The notes: generated by a model not told the origin, from the sequence alone. A stretch of DNA of 64,000 bases from SR-FBR-E99 sp963732365 (GCA_963732365.1 CAVSZC010000005.1:558001-622000), one strand, 5' to 3'; positions 9,683-19,287 are shown, counted from the stretch's first letter. Translations and numbers: made by a program.

Positions 9683-10033
9683 TCAGATGAGTTTATTGGT
9701 GGCTGTATCGGGGATTATTATCCGGGGCCTGAACTTCTTAGCCTCTTCAAAGTCGATCATCGCGTATGACATTATGATAACGACATCGCCTACTGAGGTT
9801 TTGCGTGCTGCAGGACCGTTCAGGCAGATTTCTCCTGACCCTCTCCTTCCCTTTATCACATATGTCACGAGTCTGCCGCCAGTAGTTTTGTTCAGGACAT
9901 GAACTTTCTCATTCTCAATTAGATTAGCGGCATCCATGAGATCTTCATCAATCGTCACGCTTCCAACATAATTAAGGTTGGCATCTGTGACAGTGACATT
10001 ATGAATTTTCGATTTGACTACTTCTATCATCAT
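9683..10033 (-). CDS. panD: Aspartate 1-decarboxylase precursor PanD
   Basis: Makes beta-alanine from aspartate for pantothenate and coenzyme A synthesis. The 116-residue proenzyme carries the self-cleavage site in NYVGSVTID: Gly24-Ser25, where Ser25 becomes the pyruvoyl group. The usual NGPAAR motif follows later. Length is that of the bacterial family. Its promoter box lies in the 51-bp gap after panC, so panC and panD, though neighbours on the same strand, may be separately initiated. Confidence 0.97.
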   Translation of the reverse strand: MMIEVVKSKIHNVTVTDANLNYVGSVTIDEDLMDAANLIENEKVHVLNKTTGGRLVTYVIKGRRGSGEICLNGPAARKTSVGDVVIIMSYAMIDFEEAKKFRPRIIIPDTATNKLI

Positions 10034-10063
10034 AGCATGTCAGGAGCGATCTTTAAAACAGTA

Positions 10064-10071
10064 CAAAGATA
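10064..10071 (-). promoter_or_regulatory. Bacteroidota -7 box for panD
   Basis: TATCTTTG on the minus strand is an exact TAnnTTTG match, 31 bp before the panD start. ATTG lies 19 bp upstream of it as a weak -33 element. Confidence 0.55.
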
Positions 10072-10084
10072 AACAACCTTTTGT

Positions 10085-10942
10085 TCAGCGCAATGAAATC
10101 CTGATATTGTCAATCAGTCTTATATCGCCGGCGAACAGGGCAATACAGGCATAGTAGTTCCTGTCGTCTGCCATCTCTCTCTTTTTCTTCAGGGGGGTGA
10201 GGCTTACGTCATCTGCAATCTCAAAGTATTCAAGCCTGAACCCGGGAATTTCTGAGATACGTTTATTTACATAGGTCTTCAACTCGTCTATCTCCTTCTT
10301 ACGGGCTAACCTCACGACGTTCTTCAGCGTTTTGAATATCTCTCCCCCTTTTTCACGGTGCTCAGGCAGCAAGCGTCTGTTCCGGCTGCTCATGGCCAGA
10401 CCGTCGTGCTCTCTTTGTATGGGGCAGGCTACTATCATGATACCGGGGTAGTTTCGTTTTGCAAGATCCCTTATTATTGTCAGTTGCTGGAAATCCTTCT
10501 GACCAAAATAGGCAGCTGAAGGTTTTATGATATCAAATAGCCTTGAGACGACCTGCGCAACACCGTTGAAGTGTCCGGGTCTGTGCAGTCCCTCCATCAC
10601 CTTGTCGAGGGTACCGAAATCAAATATTCTGGTATCGGGGCCGGGATATATCTCTTCCGGCGGGGGCATGAAGACAAAGTCATCATCGCGCATGACCCCG
10701 GAGAGCATTGACAGGTCCTCCTCAGGGGTGCGCGGGTATTTCTTCAGATCTTCCGGGTCATTGAACTGTGTCGGGTTGACGAAGATGCTCACTGCCACCA
10801 CCGGGCATTTCTTGATGGCAGACCTGACAAGAGAGAGATGGCCTTCGTGCAGCGCTCCCATAGTAGGTACGAAACCCGGAGCCTCGCACCCGCATTTTTC
10901 ATAATGTCCGGCGACCTGCCGGGCAGTGGTGAAAACTTTCAT
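10085..10942 (-). CDS. panC: Pantothenate synthetase PanC
   Basis: Condenses pantoate with beta-alanine using ATP. The 285-residue protein has PTMGALHEGHLSL (HIGH-like nucleotide motif), FVNPTQF, and the second ATP motif MSSRNRRL in place of KMSKS. Start and length are normal. It is divergent from the GT5-like gene and followed by panD, so the two enzymes that make and use beta-alanine are adjacent. Confidence 0.97.
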   Translation of the reverse strand: MKVFTTARQVAGHYEKCGCEAPGFVPTMGALHEGHLSLVRSAIKKCPVVAVSIFVNPTQFNDPEDLKKYPRTPEEDLSMLSGVMRDDDFVFMPPPEEIYPGPDTRIFDFGTLDKVMEGLHRPGHFNGVAQVVSRLFDIIKPSAAYFGQKDFQQLTIIRDLAKRNYPGIMIVACPIQREHDGLAMSSRNRRLLPEHREKGGEIFKTLKNVVRLARKKEIDELKTYVNKRISEIPGFRLEYFEIADDVSLTPLKKKREMADDRNYYACIALFAGDIRLIDNIRISLR

Positions 10943-11081
10943 TTTACCTGATTTTATTACCGGGATAACGAATTTACTTCAATGAAAATTCTACTGTGCT
11001 GGTCTTATCAGATACAAATAAACACCATTTTGTCAGTAACATGCCGTCTAAGGGCTTGGAAAATAATTGTATTTTTTTTAT

Positions 11082-11089
11082 TATCTTTG
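11082..11089 (+). promoter_or_regulatory. Bacteroidota -7 box for the GT5/DUF4270 genes
   Basis: TATCTTTG, an exact consensus match, lies 36 bp before the start at 11126. A CTTG about 23 bp upstream may be a weak -33 element. Confidence 0.55.
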
Positions 11090-11125
11090 CACTTTGTATA
11101 AAAACAGGTACATCGGGAGGTTTTA

Positions 11126-11947
11126 ATGGAAAGCAAGAGGGTATTGTTTGTTTCACAGGAGATCATGCCCTATCTCGGTGAGACAAGGCTTTCAAAGATC
11201 AGCCGTGATCTGCCGCAAGGCATACAGGAAAGGGGGAAGGAAATCCGGACATTCATGCCCCGTTACGGCTCGATCAATGAGAGACGCAACCAGCTCCATG
11301 AAGTCATACGCCTTTCAGGCATGAACCTGATCATTGACGACACTGATCATCCGCTCATCATAAAGGTAGCATCCATACAGTCTGCACGCATGCAGGTCTA
11401 TTTCATTGACAATGACGATTACTTCCAGCGAAAGCACACTGTGGCTGACGCAGCAGGCAATGAGTATGAAGACAATGACGAAAGGGCCATGTTCTTTGCA
11501 CGGGGGGTGATAGAAACCGTGCGAAAGCTCAGATGGAGCCCTGATATAGTGCATTGCCATGGCTGGATGACTTCGCTGGTTCCTCTCTATCTGCGGACAC
11601 TTTATTCAGACGATCCGGTTTTCAGTAAGATCAAAACCATATATTCTGTTTACAATAACGGGTTTAAAAAACCGTTAAAATCTTCCTTGCCCGACAAACT
11701 GGCGGCCGACGGAATTGAAAAAGGGGCGCTGAAGCCAATAAGTAAGAATACTGACTTCCTGAGCCTTACACAGCTGGCCACTGACAACTCTGACGGCATT
11801 ATTATCGGATGTGATAAAATTGATGAAATGGTCAGAAAACATCTCGCCGGGTTGGACAAGCCTCTCCTTGATTACAAGGGAGATGAGAATTATATTGATG
11901 CATACAATGATTTTTATGACAAGCTTCTACAGGACAGTAAAAAATAG
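11126..11947 (+). CDS. Half-length glycogen/starch synthase-like protein (GT5 N-terminal domain only)
   Basis: The 273 residues match only the N-terminal Rossmann half of GT5 glycogen synthases, with VLFVSQEIMPYL, FMPRYGSINER and DIVHCHGWMTSLVPLYL (active synthases have HAHDW at the last site). The nucleotide-sugar-binding C-terminal half is absent, and the KxGGL motif at the N-terminus is replaced (GETRLSK). Catalysis is therefore doubtful. This short form next to panC and DUF4270 is common in Bacteroidota, so it is not a recent truncation. The start has an unusually good Shine-Dalgarno, GGGAGG, for this phylum. Its end overlaps the DUF4270 gene by 32 bp. Confidence 0.8.
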   Translation: MESKRVLFVSQEIMPYLGETRLSKISRDLPQGIQERGKEIRTFMPRYGSINERRNQLHEVIRLSGMNLIIDDTDHPLIIKVASIQSARMQVYFIDNDDYFQRKHTVADAAGNEYEDNDERAMFFARGVIETVRKLRWSPDIVHCHGWMTSLVPLYLRTLYSDDPVFSKIKTIYSVYNNGFKKPLKSSLPDKLAADGIEKGALKPISKNTDFLSLTQLATDNSDGIIIGCDKIDEMVRKHLAGLDKPLLDYKGDENYIDAYNDFYDKLLQDSKK

Positions 11948-13214
11948 TGCACAGCAGGGTCTGGGAATCAGACTGACGCATACCATCATATCTTTCTTCG
12001 CTCTAACGGCTTTTCTTCTATCCTCCTGTTCCGATGATCCCACGAAAATTGGTATTGAACTTTTGCCTGAAGAAGACTTCATAGGTATAGTTTCAACAGA
12101 CACCATCAGCATTAAGGCATATACCATGTATGATGAGAGCTCTGTCACAACCAACAGTTCAGAATTGACTGCCGGCGGCATCAGGGATAGTTATTTCGGA
12201 ACTACCACCTGCGAGTTTGTCACTCAGCTCCGGCTTATAACGCCATGGAACGACTATGTATATACAGTTGATTCGATCTTCTTTCGTTTTCTGGCCTCAG
12301 GCATTGACGGTGACACGGCGGGAGTACATTATCTAAGGCTTTATGAGACAGGAACACTTCTGCGTGATACTGTGGAGTACTATTCAAATCAGAACCCCGA
12401 TACGATCAAGTTCCTGGGCGAGTACCTTCTTCCTCCGCTCAAGGCCGATTCATCCTACAGCATCAGGCTTGAAAACTGGGTTGCAGAATACCTGCTGAGA
12501 GATACGAGCATGTTTCTTCCTGCCACGCAATTTTATACCGAATATTTCAAGGGTCTTTACGTAGGTGTGAGGAGTGAAGCTGATCCGGTACTCATCAGCA
12601 TGACCGCGGCAGACAGTCCGATGGCTCTGACCATTCACTTCCATGACACCTCCGATGCAAAATATACATATTCATTTGTTGCGACGGAAAGAGCCGTCAA
12701 CTATAACCTGTACGATCATGACTTTACCACTGCCGACCCTGAAAAGCAGATAAAGCATGTCAATGATCTTGTAACTGACACTGTAGTCTATTTACAGAGC
12801 CTTGACGGTGTTTATACAAGACTTGATCTGCCGTCGCTGGCTGACTTCAAGTCGGAGGAGCGTATCGCAGTGAATGAGGCAAGACTTTACGTGCCCGCCT
12901 TCCTTGACGGGGAGACATATGTCGATAGCCTTATGCCTCCTAGGATATGGCTCAGATACCGTGACAGCGCCGGTAAACTGGTTCCCGTCCCTGATCTCGT
13001 TCATGATCCCGGTTTTCTGGATGGTACTTATTATAGATTGAAAGACTACTACATTTTTAACATCCCGACTTTTATCCAGGAATACCTGGAGGGAGAGATA
13101 GACAATCCCTCGGTTGAGATGTATTACCCTTCAACATTTGAAAGGAATGCGATATTCAGGGCTAACGGGAACAACCCCACCGTCAGGCTTGAGTTCTCAT
13201 ACTCGATCTACTGA
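11916..13214 (+). CDS. DUF4270 family lipoprotein
   Basis: A 432-residue secreted lipoprotein of unknown function. The chosen start at 11916 gives a positively charged N-terminus, a hydrophobic helix (TIISFFALTAFLL) and a lipobox ending SSC followed by SDDPTKIGIELLPEEDF, the typical DUF4270 entry. Upstream in-frame Met codons exist back to 11811 but would bury the signal peptide. The mature part is rich in Thr, Tyr and Asp and looks beta-stranded. The family is confined to Bacteroidota and commonly sits between the GT5-like gene and glmS, as here. Confidence 0.85.
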   Translation: MTSFYRTVKNSAQQGLGIRLTHTIISFFALTAFLLSSCSDDPTKIGIELLPEEDFIGIVSTDTISIKAYTMYDESSVTTNSSELTAGGIRDSYFGTTTCEFVTQLRLITPWNDYVYTVDSIFFRFLASGIDGDTAGVHYLRLYETGTLLRDTVEYYSNQNPDTIKFLGEYLLPPLKADSSYSIRLENWVAEYLLRDTSMFLPATQFYTEYFKGLYVGVRSEADPVLISMTAADSPMALTIHFHDTSDAKYTYSFVATERAVNYNLYDHDFTTADPEKQIKHVNDLVTDTVVYLQSLDGVYTRLDLPSLADFKSEERIAVNEARLYVPAFLDGETYVDSLMPPRIWLRYRDSAGKLVPVPDLVHDPGFLDGTYYRLKDYYIFNIPTFIQEYLEGEIDNPSVEMYYPSTFERNAIFRANGNNPTVRLEFSYSIY

Positions 13215-13240
13215 TAATTAATCTTTAACAGAGGGTTATT

Positions 13241-15079
13241 ATGTGCGGAATAGTAGGCTACATAGGGTCGAGGCCCGCCCTCGGCATTGTACTCAACGGA
13301 CTCAAGAGGCTTGAATACAGGGGATATGACTCTGCAGGCATCGCCATCAATGATGGTGAGAAGACCCAGATCTTCAAGTGTGCAGGAAGGGTTCGCGACC
13401 TTGAAGAGATGGTCAACGGCAAGGATGTCAGCGGCACTATTGCCATGGGACATACCCGGTGGGCTACACACGGCGAACCAAATGAGATTAATGCGCATCC
13501 GCAGGTTTCGTACCGGGGTCATTTTATCGTTGTTCACAACGGCATAATTGAGAATTATGCCCGTATCAAGCGTCATCTTGAAGGGAGGGATGTGAGGTTC
13601 ACAAGCCAGACTGACACAGAAGTCCTGGCCAATCTCATGGAACACCTCTATCTGGAAGGAGACCTGTCAGCTGAACAGGCTATAATCATGGCTCTCAACA
13701 AGGTTGAAGGCACATACGGGATTGCAGTCTTCTGCCGCGATGAGCCGGGCAGGATGTTTGCTGCCAGGCAAGGCTCTCCCCTTGTGATAGGTGTTGGCGA
13801 AGGTGAAAACTTCATCGCCTCCGATGCTACTCCCATTGTTGAGCACACCCAGCGGGTCATTTATCTCAATGATGATGATCTGGCAGTGATCAGCAAGGAT
13901 GAGATGGTGCTGAAGGCCATAAAGAATAAGCCCTTCGAGCCTGATGTTAAAAAGGTTGATCTAAAGATCGGAGAGATTGACAAGGAGGGCTATCCGCATT
14001 TCATGCTCAAGGAGATCTTCGAACAACCCCGTGCAATACACGACACTTTCAGGGGCAGGGTGTTGCCGAACAAGGCAGGGCTGATGCTCGGAGGGCTGCA
14101 TAATGTCTTTGACACCATGGCTTCGGCAGACAGGATCCTCATTGTGGCATGCGGCACATCATGGCATGCCGGGCTGGTAGGTGAATATATCCTTGAAGAG
14201 TATTGCCGCATCCCCGTAGAGGTTGAGTATGCCTCCGAGTTCAGATACCGTGACCCTGTTATAAAGAAGGGAGACATAGTGCTTGCCATCAGTCAGAGCG
14301 GAGAGACGGCAGACACGCTGGCGGCCATCAAACTAGCCAAGGAGCGGGGTGCTATGGTGCTGGGTATCTGCAATGTTGTAGGATCATCCATATCGCGCGA
14401 GACAAATGCCGGTGTCTTCACTCATGCCGGGCCCGAGATAGGCGTTGCGTCAACGAAGGCTTTCACGACACAGGTGGTTACCCTTGCGATGATCGCCTTT
14501 GAAATGGGTTACCGCAAGGGCTTGCTTGATGAGACCCGTTACCGAAGCCTCATCGACGAGCTGGTCTCGCTGCCTGAAAAGATTGAGAAAACCCTGAAGG
14601 TCAATGACCAGGCTCTGGCCCTGGCAAAAATATACAAGGATTCAACTAATGCGCTTTACCTGGGAAGAGGGCTGCTCTATCCCGTAGCTCTTGAGGGAGC
14701 GCTTAAACTCAAGGAGATATCATACATTCATGCGGAAGGTTATCCTGCCGCCGAGATGAAGCACGGCCCTATCGCACTGATAGATGAGCATATGCCGGTT
14801 GTGGTGGTTGCCACAAGGGAGAACTCATATGACAAGATTGTAAGTAACATACAGGAGGTCAAGGCACGCAAGGGAATCGTGATAGCAGTCGTGACTGAGG
14901 GAGACCAGGTCATCAGCAAAATGGCTGACTACGTTATGGAGGTGCCTGAGACAATATCAGTATTTGCTCCGGTACTGGCCGTTATCCCGCTGCAGCTTTT
15001 CTCTTATCATATTGCCGTTTTGCGAGGATGTAATGTTGATCAGCCGCGCAACCTGGCAAAATCAGTTACAGTTGAATGA
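13241..15079 (+). CDS. glmS: Glutamine-fructose-6-phosphate aminotransferase (isomerizing) GlmS
   Basis: Makes glucosamine-6-phosphate, the entry to UDP-GlcNAc for peptidoglycan and for the nucleotide sugars of the nearby Wbp operon. The 612-residue protein begins MCGIVGYIG, with Cys2 as the glutaminase nucleophile after Met removal. It shows GHTRWATHGEPN, HNGIIEN and two SIS domains (SQSGETADTLAA; GRGLLYPVALEGALKLKEISY), and ends with NLAKSVTVE as in the family. No glmS ribozyme is seen in the 26-bp upstream gap. Confidence 0.98.
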   Translation: MCGIVGYIGSRPALGIVLNGLKRLEYRGYDSAGIAINDGEKTQIFKCAGRVRDLEEMVNGKDVSGTIAMGHTRWATHGEPNEINAHPQVSYRGHFIVVHNGIIENYARIKRHLEGRDVRFTSQTDTEVLANLMEHLYLEGDLSAEQAIIMALNKVEGTYGIAVFCRDEPGRMFAARQGSPLVIGVGEGENFIASDATPIVEHTQRVIYLNDDDLAVISKDEMVLKAIKNKPFEPDVKKVDLKIGEIDKEGYPHFMLKEIFEQPRAIHDTFRGRVLPNKAGLMLGGLHNVFDTMASADRILIVACGTSWHAGLVGEYILEEYCRIPVEVEYASEFRYRDPVIKKGDIVLAISQSGETADTLAAIKLAKERGAMVLGICNVVGSSISRETNAGVFTHAGPEIGVASTKAFTTQVVTLAMIAFEMGYRKGLLDETRYRSLIDELVSLPEKIEKTLKVNDQALALAKIYKDSTNALYLGRGLLYPVALEGALKLKEISYIHAEGYPAAEMKHGPIALIDEHMPVVVVATRENSYDKIVSNIQEVKARKGIVIAVVTEGDQVISKMADYVMEVPETISVFAPVLAVIPLQLFSYHIAVLRGCNVDQPRNLAKSVTVE

Positions 15080-15094
15080 TAATACCAGAGTAAT

Positions 15095-17092
15095 ATGGCT
15101 GACAGTTACAGAAATCTGAGCATCGGGGAGATAAGAGGCCTCGAAGCTTCAGGCTGCAGAAGCAATTCCTGGGGGAGCGTCTTTGTCAAAGAACCATTCA
15201 ATGCCGAAAGAATTCAGAATGTTACTTTCTCGGGCATAGTGAAGATGGGTCTCTTTAATGGTATAGCACGTGAGAGGTGCGGGCTGCCCCTTCAGCACGG
15301 CATCAGAAATGCCCATATACATAATTGTACCATAGCAGACAATGTCACCATTACTGACATTACAGGATTCATTGCCAATTATGACATCGGCGAGGGGGTT
15401 GTAATACGGAACTGCGGGCATATATCGACGGAAGGACGGACATCATTCGGAAACGGAACCCGTGTGGCCGTTCTGAATGAGAGCGGCGGCCGTGAAGTGC
15501 CTATATGGGACAGGCTTACTTCGCACATGGCATACATCATTACCCTCTATCGTCACAGGCCTGTTGCCATTGAGGTAATAGAGAAAATGATCGATCATTA
15601 TGCAGAAAGTGTAAAGTCTGACCGCGGAGAGATCGGTTCCGGATCATATATTGCCGGATGCGGTACGATCAAGAATGTGAAGATCGGCAACGGAGCTGTC
15701 ATCGAAGATGTGTCGAGACTGGCTGAAGGCTCAGTGAACAGCTCATTCAGAGATCCAGTTTTCATTGGCAATGACGTCATCATGGATCACTTTATCATAT
15801 GCTCGGGATCGAAGGTCACTGATGCCGCCGTGATAGACAAGTGCTTCATCGGGCAGGGCTGCACCCTGTCGAAACAGTATTCGGCAGAAAACTCGCTCTT
15901 CTTTTCAAATTGCGGAGGCTATCATGGCGAAGCATGCTCAATATTCGCAGGGCCGTTCACTGTCACTCACCATAAATCGACACTGCTGATCGCGGGTATC
16001 TTTTCATTCATGAATGCCGGCAGCGGATCAAACCAGAGCAATCATATGTATAAGCTGGGCCCGATTCATCAGGGTATTATGGAACGGGGGTCCAAGACAA
16101 CAAGTGACTCTTACGTTCTGTGGCCTTCGCGTATCGGACCTTTTACCCTTGTCGTCGGGCGTCATTATCATAACGTCGATACCACACAGTTCCCGTTTTC
16201 ATACCTGGCTGAGGTGAATTACGAATCTCACCTCATACCCGGAATAAACCTGCGCAGCGTCGGAACAATACGTGATGCCCAGAAATGGCCTAAGCGAGAT
16301 GCACGCAAGGATTCCAGGAAACTTGACCAGATCAACTTTAACCTTCTGAGCCCTTTCACAGTGGGCAAAATGATGAACGGAAGGGAACTGTTGCGCAGAT
16401 TGATGAAGGACGTATCTGCAGACCAGGTTTATATCACGTTTGACAGGATGAAGATGAAAACATCTGCAGCTGAAAGAGGTATCACCCTTTACCAGATGGG
16501 GATAGACAAATTCATCGGCAACTCTGTTATTAAGCGGCTTGAGGGGATTGAATTCAAATCTGACACTGACATACTGGCAAGGCTGAAGCCTGAATCAGAT
16601 AAGGGTACAGGTGACTGGATTGACATGTCGGGGCTGATTGCACCGCTGAGTACAATTGAGGCATTGCTGTCATCAATAGAGAGGCAGGAACTGAAGAGTG
16701 CAGATGCCATCAACAAGAGCTTTGAGGCAATCCATAAGCACTATTACGACATGGAGTGGGCGTGGATCTATGACCGGCTGCCAGTGGAGACCGGAAAGCC
16801 GAATGAAAAACTGACAGCTGCAGATATCATCACGATAGTTGAAAGATGGAAGAAAAGCGTGGTCGATCTTGACAACATGCTTTACGAGGATGCCCGCAAG
16901 GAGTTTACCCTCTCATCAATGACAGGCTTCGGGATTGACGGCGATGATGAAGTGAAGAAGCGTGACTTCGAACAGGTGAGGGGCGACTTTGAAAAGAACC
17001 CTGTTGTGCTGGCAATACTTGATCATATCAAGATCAAGTCTGAGCTGGGTGATGAGTTGATCACGAGGCTGAGGCGCAGCAGATCGAGTTAG
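15095..17092 (+). CDS. DUF4954 family protein with left-handed beta-helix region
   Basis: A 665-residue cytoplasmic protein of unknown function. Residues roughly 60-330 contain hexapeptide-like repeats (IGNGAVIEDVSRLAEG, VIMDHFIICSGSKVTDAAVI), the left-handed beta-helix typical of acyl- and nucleotidyl-transferases acting on sugars. The C-terminal third is helical and charged. It starts 15 bp after glmS and is very likely cotranscribed. That pairing, usual in Bacteroidota, suggests a role in amino-sugar metabolism, but no activity is established to my knowledge. Confidence 0.85.
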   Translation: MADSYRNLSIGEIRGLEASGCRSNSWGSVFVKEPFNAERIQNVTFSGIVKMGLFNGIARERCGLPLQHGIRNAHIHNCTIADNVTITDITGFIANYDIGEGVVIRNCGHISTEGRTSFGNGTRVAVLNESGGREVPIWDRLTSHMAYIITLYRHRPVAIEVIEKMIDHYAESVKSDRGEIGSGSYIAGCGTIKNVKIGNGAVIEDVSRLAEGSVNSSFRDPVFIGNDVIMDHFIICSGSKVTDAAVIDKCFIGQGCTLSKQYSAENSLFFSNCGGYHGEACSIFAGPFTVTHHKSTLLIAGIFSFMNAGSGSNQSNHMYKLGPIHQGIMERGSKTTSDSYVLWPSRIGPFTLVVGRHYHNVDTTQFPFSYLAEVNYESHLIPGINLRSVGTIRDAQKWPKRDARKDSRKLDQINFNLLSPFTVGKMMNGRELLRRLMKDVSADQVYITFDRMKMKTSAAERGITLYQMGIDKFIGNSVIKRLEGIEFKSDTDILARLKPESDKGTGDWIDMSGLIAPLSTIEALLSSIERQELKSADAINKSFEAIHKHYYDMEWAWIYDRLPVETGKPNEKLTAADIITIVERWKKSVVDLDNMLYEDARKEFTLSSMTGFGIDGDDEVKKRDFEQVRGDFEKNPVVLAILDHIKIKSELGDELITRLRRSRSS

Positions 17093-17103
17093 GCAGTAGC
17101 GGA

Positions 17104-17201
17104 GGCTTGAAGGTCAAAAGTTCATAAAGTCTGTAAAGTCGAAAGTCTTAAAGGCTTTGCACTCCAATTCCCTGATTCTTAACTCTTAATTCTTAATTCC
17201 T
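17104..17201. repeat. Degenerate GTCnnAA-type short repeat region
   Basis: The convergent gap between DUF4954 and rfbB holds two simple repeats: GTC-led units about 7-9 bases long (GTCAAAA, GTCTGTAAA, GTCGAAA, GTCTTAAA) and a TTCTTAATTCTTAATTC block near 17173-17201. No terminator hairpin is seen. Similar GTC-led repeats occur at 46771 and 60546. Confidence 0.6.
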
Positions 17202-17206
17202 CTCTA

Positions 17207-18262
17207 CTACCTGTTACCGTACATCTCCTGATAGTATTTCGAATAGGCTCCTGAGATAATTGTCTCTAGCCACTGTTCGTTTGAGAGATACCAGTCGACC
17301 GTCATCCTGAGCCCCTGCTCAAAAGTGACTGACGGTCTCCACCCAAGTTCCTTCTGCAGTTTGCTGCTGTCGATGGCATATCTGAGATCGTGACCGGCAC
17401 GGTCAGTGACATATGTTATAAGCTTTTCCGAGCTCCCCGGCACCCTTCCCAGCTTTTCATCCATGACCTTGCAGAGAAGCCGGACAAGGTCGATATTCTT
17501 CCACTCGTTGTCACCGCCGACATTATATGTATCACCTGGTTTCCCGGCATGAAATATCACATCGATTGCTGAAGCATGATCCTCAACATAGAGCCAGTCC
17601 CTGATATTTTCTCCCTTTCCGTATACGGGAATAGGCTTGCCGGTCTTAATGTTGTTGATTGTCAGTGGTATAAGTTTCTCGGGGAACTGGTTGGGGCCAT
17701 AATTGTTTGAACAGTTGGAGATAACAAACGGCAGGCCGTAAGTATTGCCGAAGGCTCGTACCATGTGGTCAGAACTGGCCTTTGAAGCTGAATACGGGCT
17801 TCTGGGGTCGTATGGTGTCTGCTCGGTAAAAAAGCCTCCGTGTTCCAGGGAGCCGTAAACCTCGTCAGTGGAGATATGATAAAATAGTTTCCTTACATCT
17901 CTGTCCGTTGCCGTATCACGGAATGCAGTCAGAAGGTTAACAGTGCCAATGATATTGGTGAAGATGAATTCGTCAGGCGAGGTGATTGACCTGTCTACGT
18001 GCGATTCTGCGGCGAGGTGTATTACTCCGTCGAATCTGAATTCGCCGAACAGGGCGCCGACAGCCTGTTTGTCAACAATATCAACTCTGCGAAAGTGGTA
18101 GTTCGGTTCCCTGCCAATATCTGAAAGGTTACCCAGGTTACCCGCATAGGTTAGTTTGTCTGCATTGACGATTGTGTACTCAGGGTATCTTCTGACGAAT
18201 CTTCTGATGACATGTGATCCTATAAATCCGGCACCGCCGGTGATGAGTATTATTCTTTTCAT
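17207..18262 (-). CDS. rfbB: dTDP-glucose 4,6-dehydratase
   Basis: Converts dTDP-glucose to dTDP-4-keto-6-deoxyglucose, the precursor of rhamnose and other deoxysugars. The 351-residue SDR protein starts with the NAD-binding GGAGFIGSHVIRRF, contains HLAAESHVDRSI, STDEVYGSL and the catalytic YSASKASSDH, and ends with the RmlB-type tail. The start overlaps the galE stop as ATGA, showing translational coupling. No rfbA, rfbC or rfbD is in the window. Confidence 0.93.
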   Translation of the reverse strand: MKRIILITGGAGFIGSHVIRRFVRRYPEYTIVNADKLTYAGNLGNLSDIGREPNYHFRRVDIVDKQAVGALFGEFRFDGVIHLAAESHVDRSITSPDEFIFTNIIGTVNLLTAFRDTATDRDVRKLFYHISTDEVYGSLEHGGFFTEQTPYDPRSPYSASKASSDHMVRAFGNTYGLPFVISNCSNNYGPNQFPEKLIPLTINNIKTGKPIPVYGKGENIRDWLYVEDHASAIDVIFHAGKPGDTYNVGGDNEWKNIDLVRLLCKVMDEKLGRVPGSSEKLITYVTDRAGHDLRYAIDSSKLQKELGWRPSVTFEQGLRMTVDWYLSNEQWLETIISGAYSKYYQEMYGNR

Positions 18263-19287
18263 GATTTGTTTCTTATTTTCTTTTCCCAGCGCCAGGCTGT
18301 CTCCATTGATTCATCGAGTGTTATTTCTGTTTTCCAGTTCAGCTCCCTGTTGGCAAGGGAGGGATCTGCCCAAATCTTTTCAATATCACCAGGTCTCCTG
18401 GAGGTGATGCTGTAATTCAGTTTTATTCCTGTTGCACGTTCGAACGAAGCTATGGCCTCAAGGACCGATACGCCTGTTCCTGTTCCCAGGTTGAATACTT
18501 CGAAGTTACTGCTGTTCCTGCCCTCAAGCAGCCTCTTCAGGGCTGTGACGTGGGCCCTGGCAAGGTCAACCACATGGAGGTAATCACGTATGCATGATCC
18601 GTCTGGTGTGTCATAGTCATTCCCGAACACCTTAAGCTCATCTCTGAGTCCGATCGCTGTCTGGGTAATGAACGGGACCAGGTTCTCAGGCACGCCTCTT
18701 GGCAGTTCACCTATGTGGGCTGTCGGATGTGCGCCGATCGGGTTGAAGTATCGCAATGATATTGCCTTCTGGTCAGACTTTGCAGCCATGGTATCACGTA
18801 TGATGACCTCTCCAGCCTGTTTGGTATAGCCGTATGGTGAGGCAGCCTCCCTGACAGGCGATGACTCGGTAACGGGAAGGGTATCAGGCTGGCCGTAAAC
18901 GGTGCACGATGAAGAAAATACAAGTGACGCCGTGCCATGTTTCTCCATGATGGCCAGCAGGTTTATCAGCGAGCCCAGGTTGTTCCTGTAATAGTCAAGC
19001 GGTTTTCTTACTGATTCCCCCACTGCCTTGAATGCGGCAAAATGAATTATCGCATCTATCTTCCCTTCAGCTGCAAATACCTCTTCCAGCTTTGCCATGT
19101 CACAAAGGTCATAGTCGTAGAACGCCGGTTTTATCCCGGTTATGGCCCTTATTCCATCAAGTACAGTAACGTCTGAATTGCAGAGGTTGTCAATGATCAC
19201 AACCTCGAATCCGCCGGCAATAAGCTCGACTGCAGTATGCGAGCCTATGTAACCTGTCCCTCCCGTGACAATGACCTTCTTCTTCAT
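18259..19287 (-). CDS. galE: UDP-glucose 4-epimerase
   Basis: Interconverts UDP-Glc/UDP-Gal and often their N-acetyl forms. The chosen start gives 342 residues beginning MKKKVIVTGGTGYIGSHTAVEL; its ATG overlaps the TGA of the upstream dehydrogenase as TGATG. An upstream Met adds eight residues that are not family-like. The catalytic motif is YGYTKQAGE, with SSSCTVYGQP before it. If it accepts N-acetylated sugars it could link the UDP-GlcNAc and UDP-GalNAc branches of this operon. Confidence 0.93.
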   Translation of the reverse strand: MKKKVIVTGGTGYIGSHTAVELIAGGFEVVIIDNLCNSDVTVLDGIRAITGIKPAFYDYDLCDMAKLEEVFAAEGKIDAIIHFAAFKAVGESVRKPLDYYRNNLGSLINLLAIMEKHGTASLVFSSSCTVYGQPDTLPVTESSPVREAASPYGYTKQAGEVIIRDTMAAKSDQKAISLRYFNPIGAHPTAHIGELPRGVPENLVPFITQTAIGLRDELKVFGNDYDTPDGSCIRDYLHVVDLARAHVTALKRLLEGRNSSNFEVFNLGTGTGVSVLEAIASFERATGIKLNYSITSRRPGDIEKIWADPSLANRELNWKTEITLDESMETAWRWEKKIRNKS

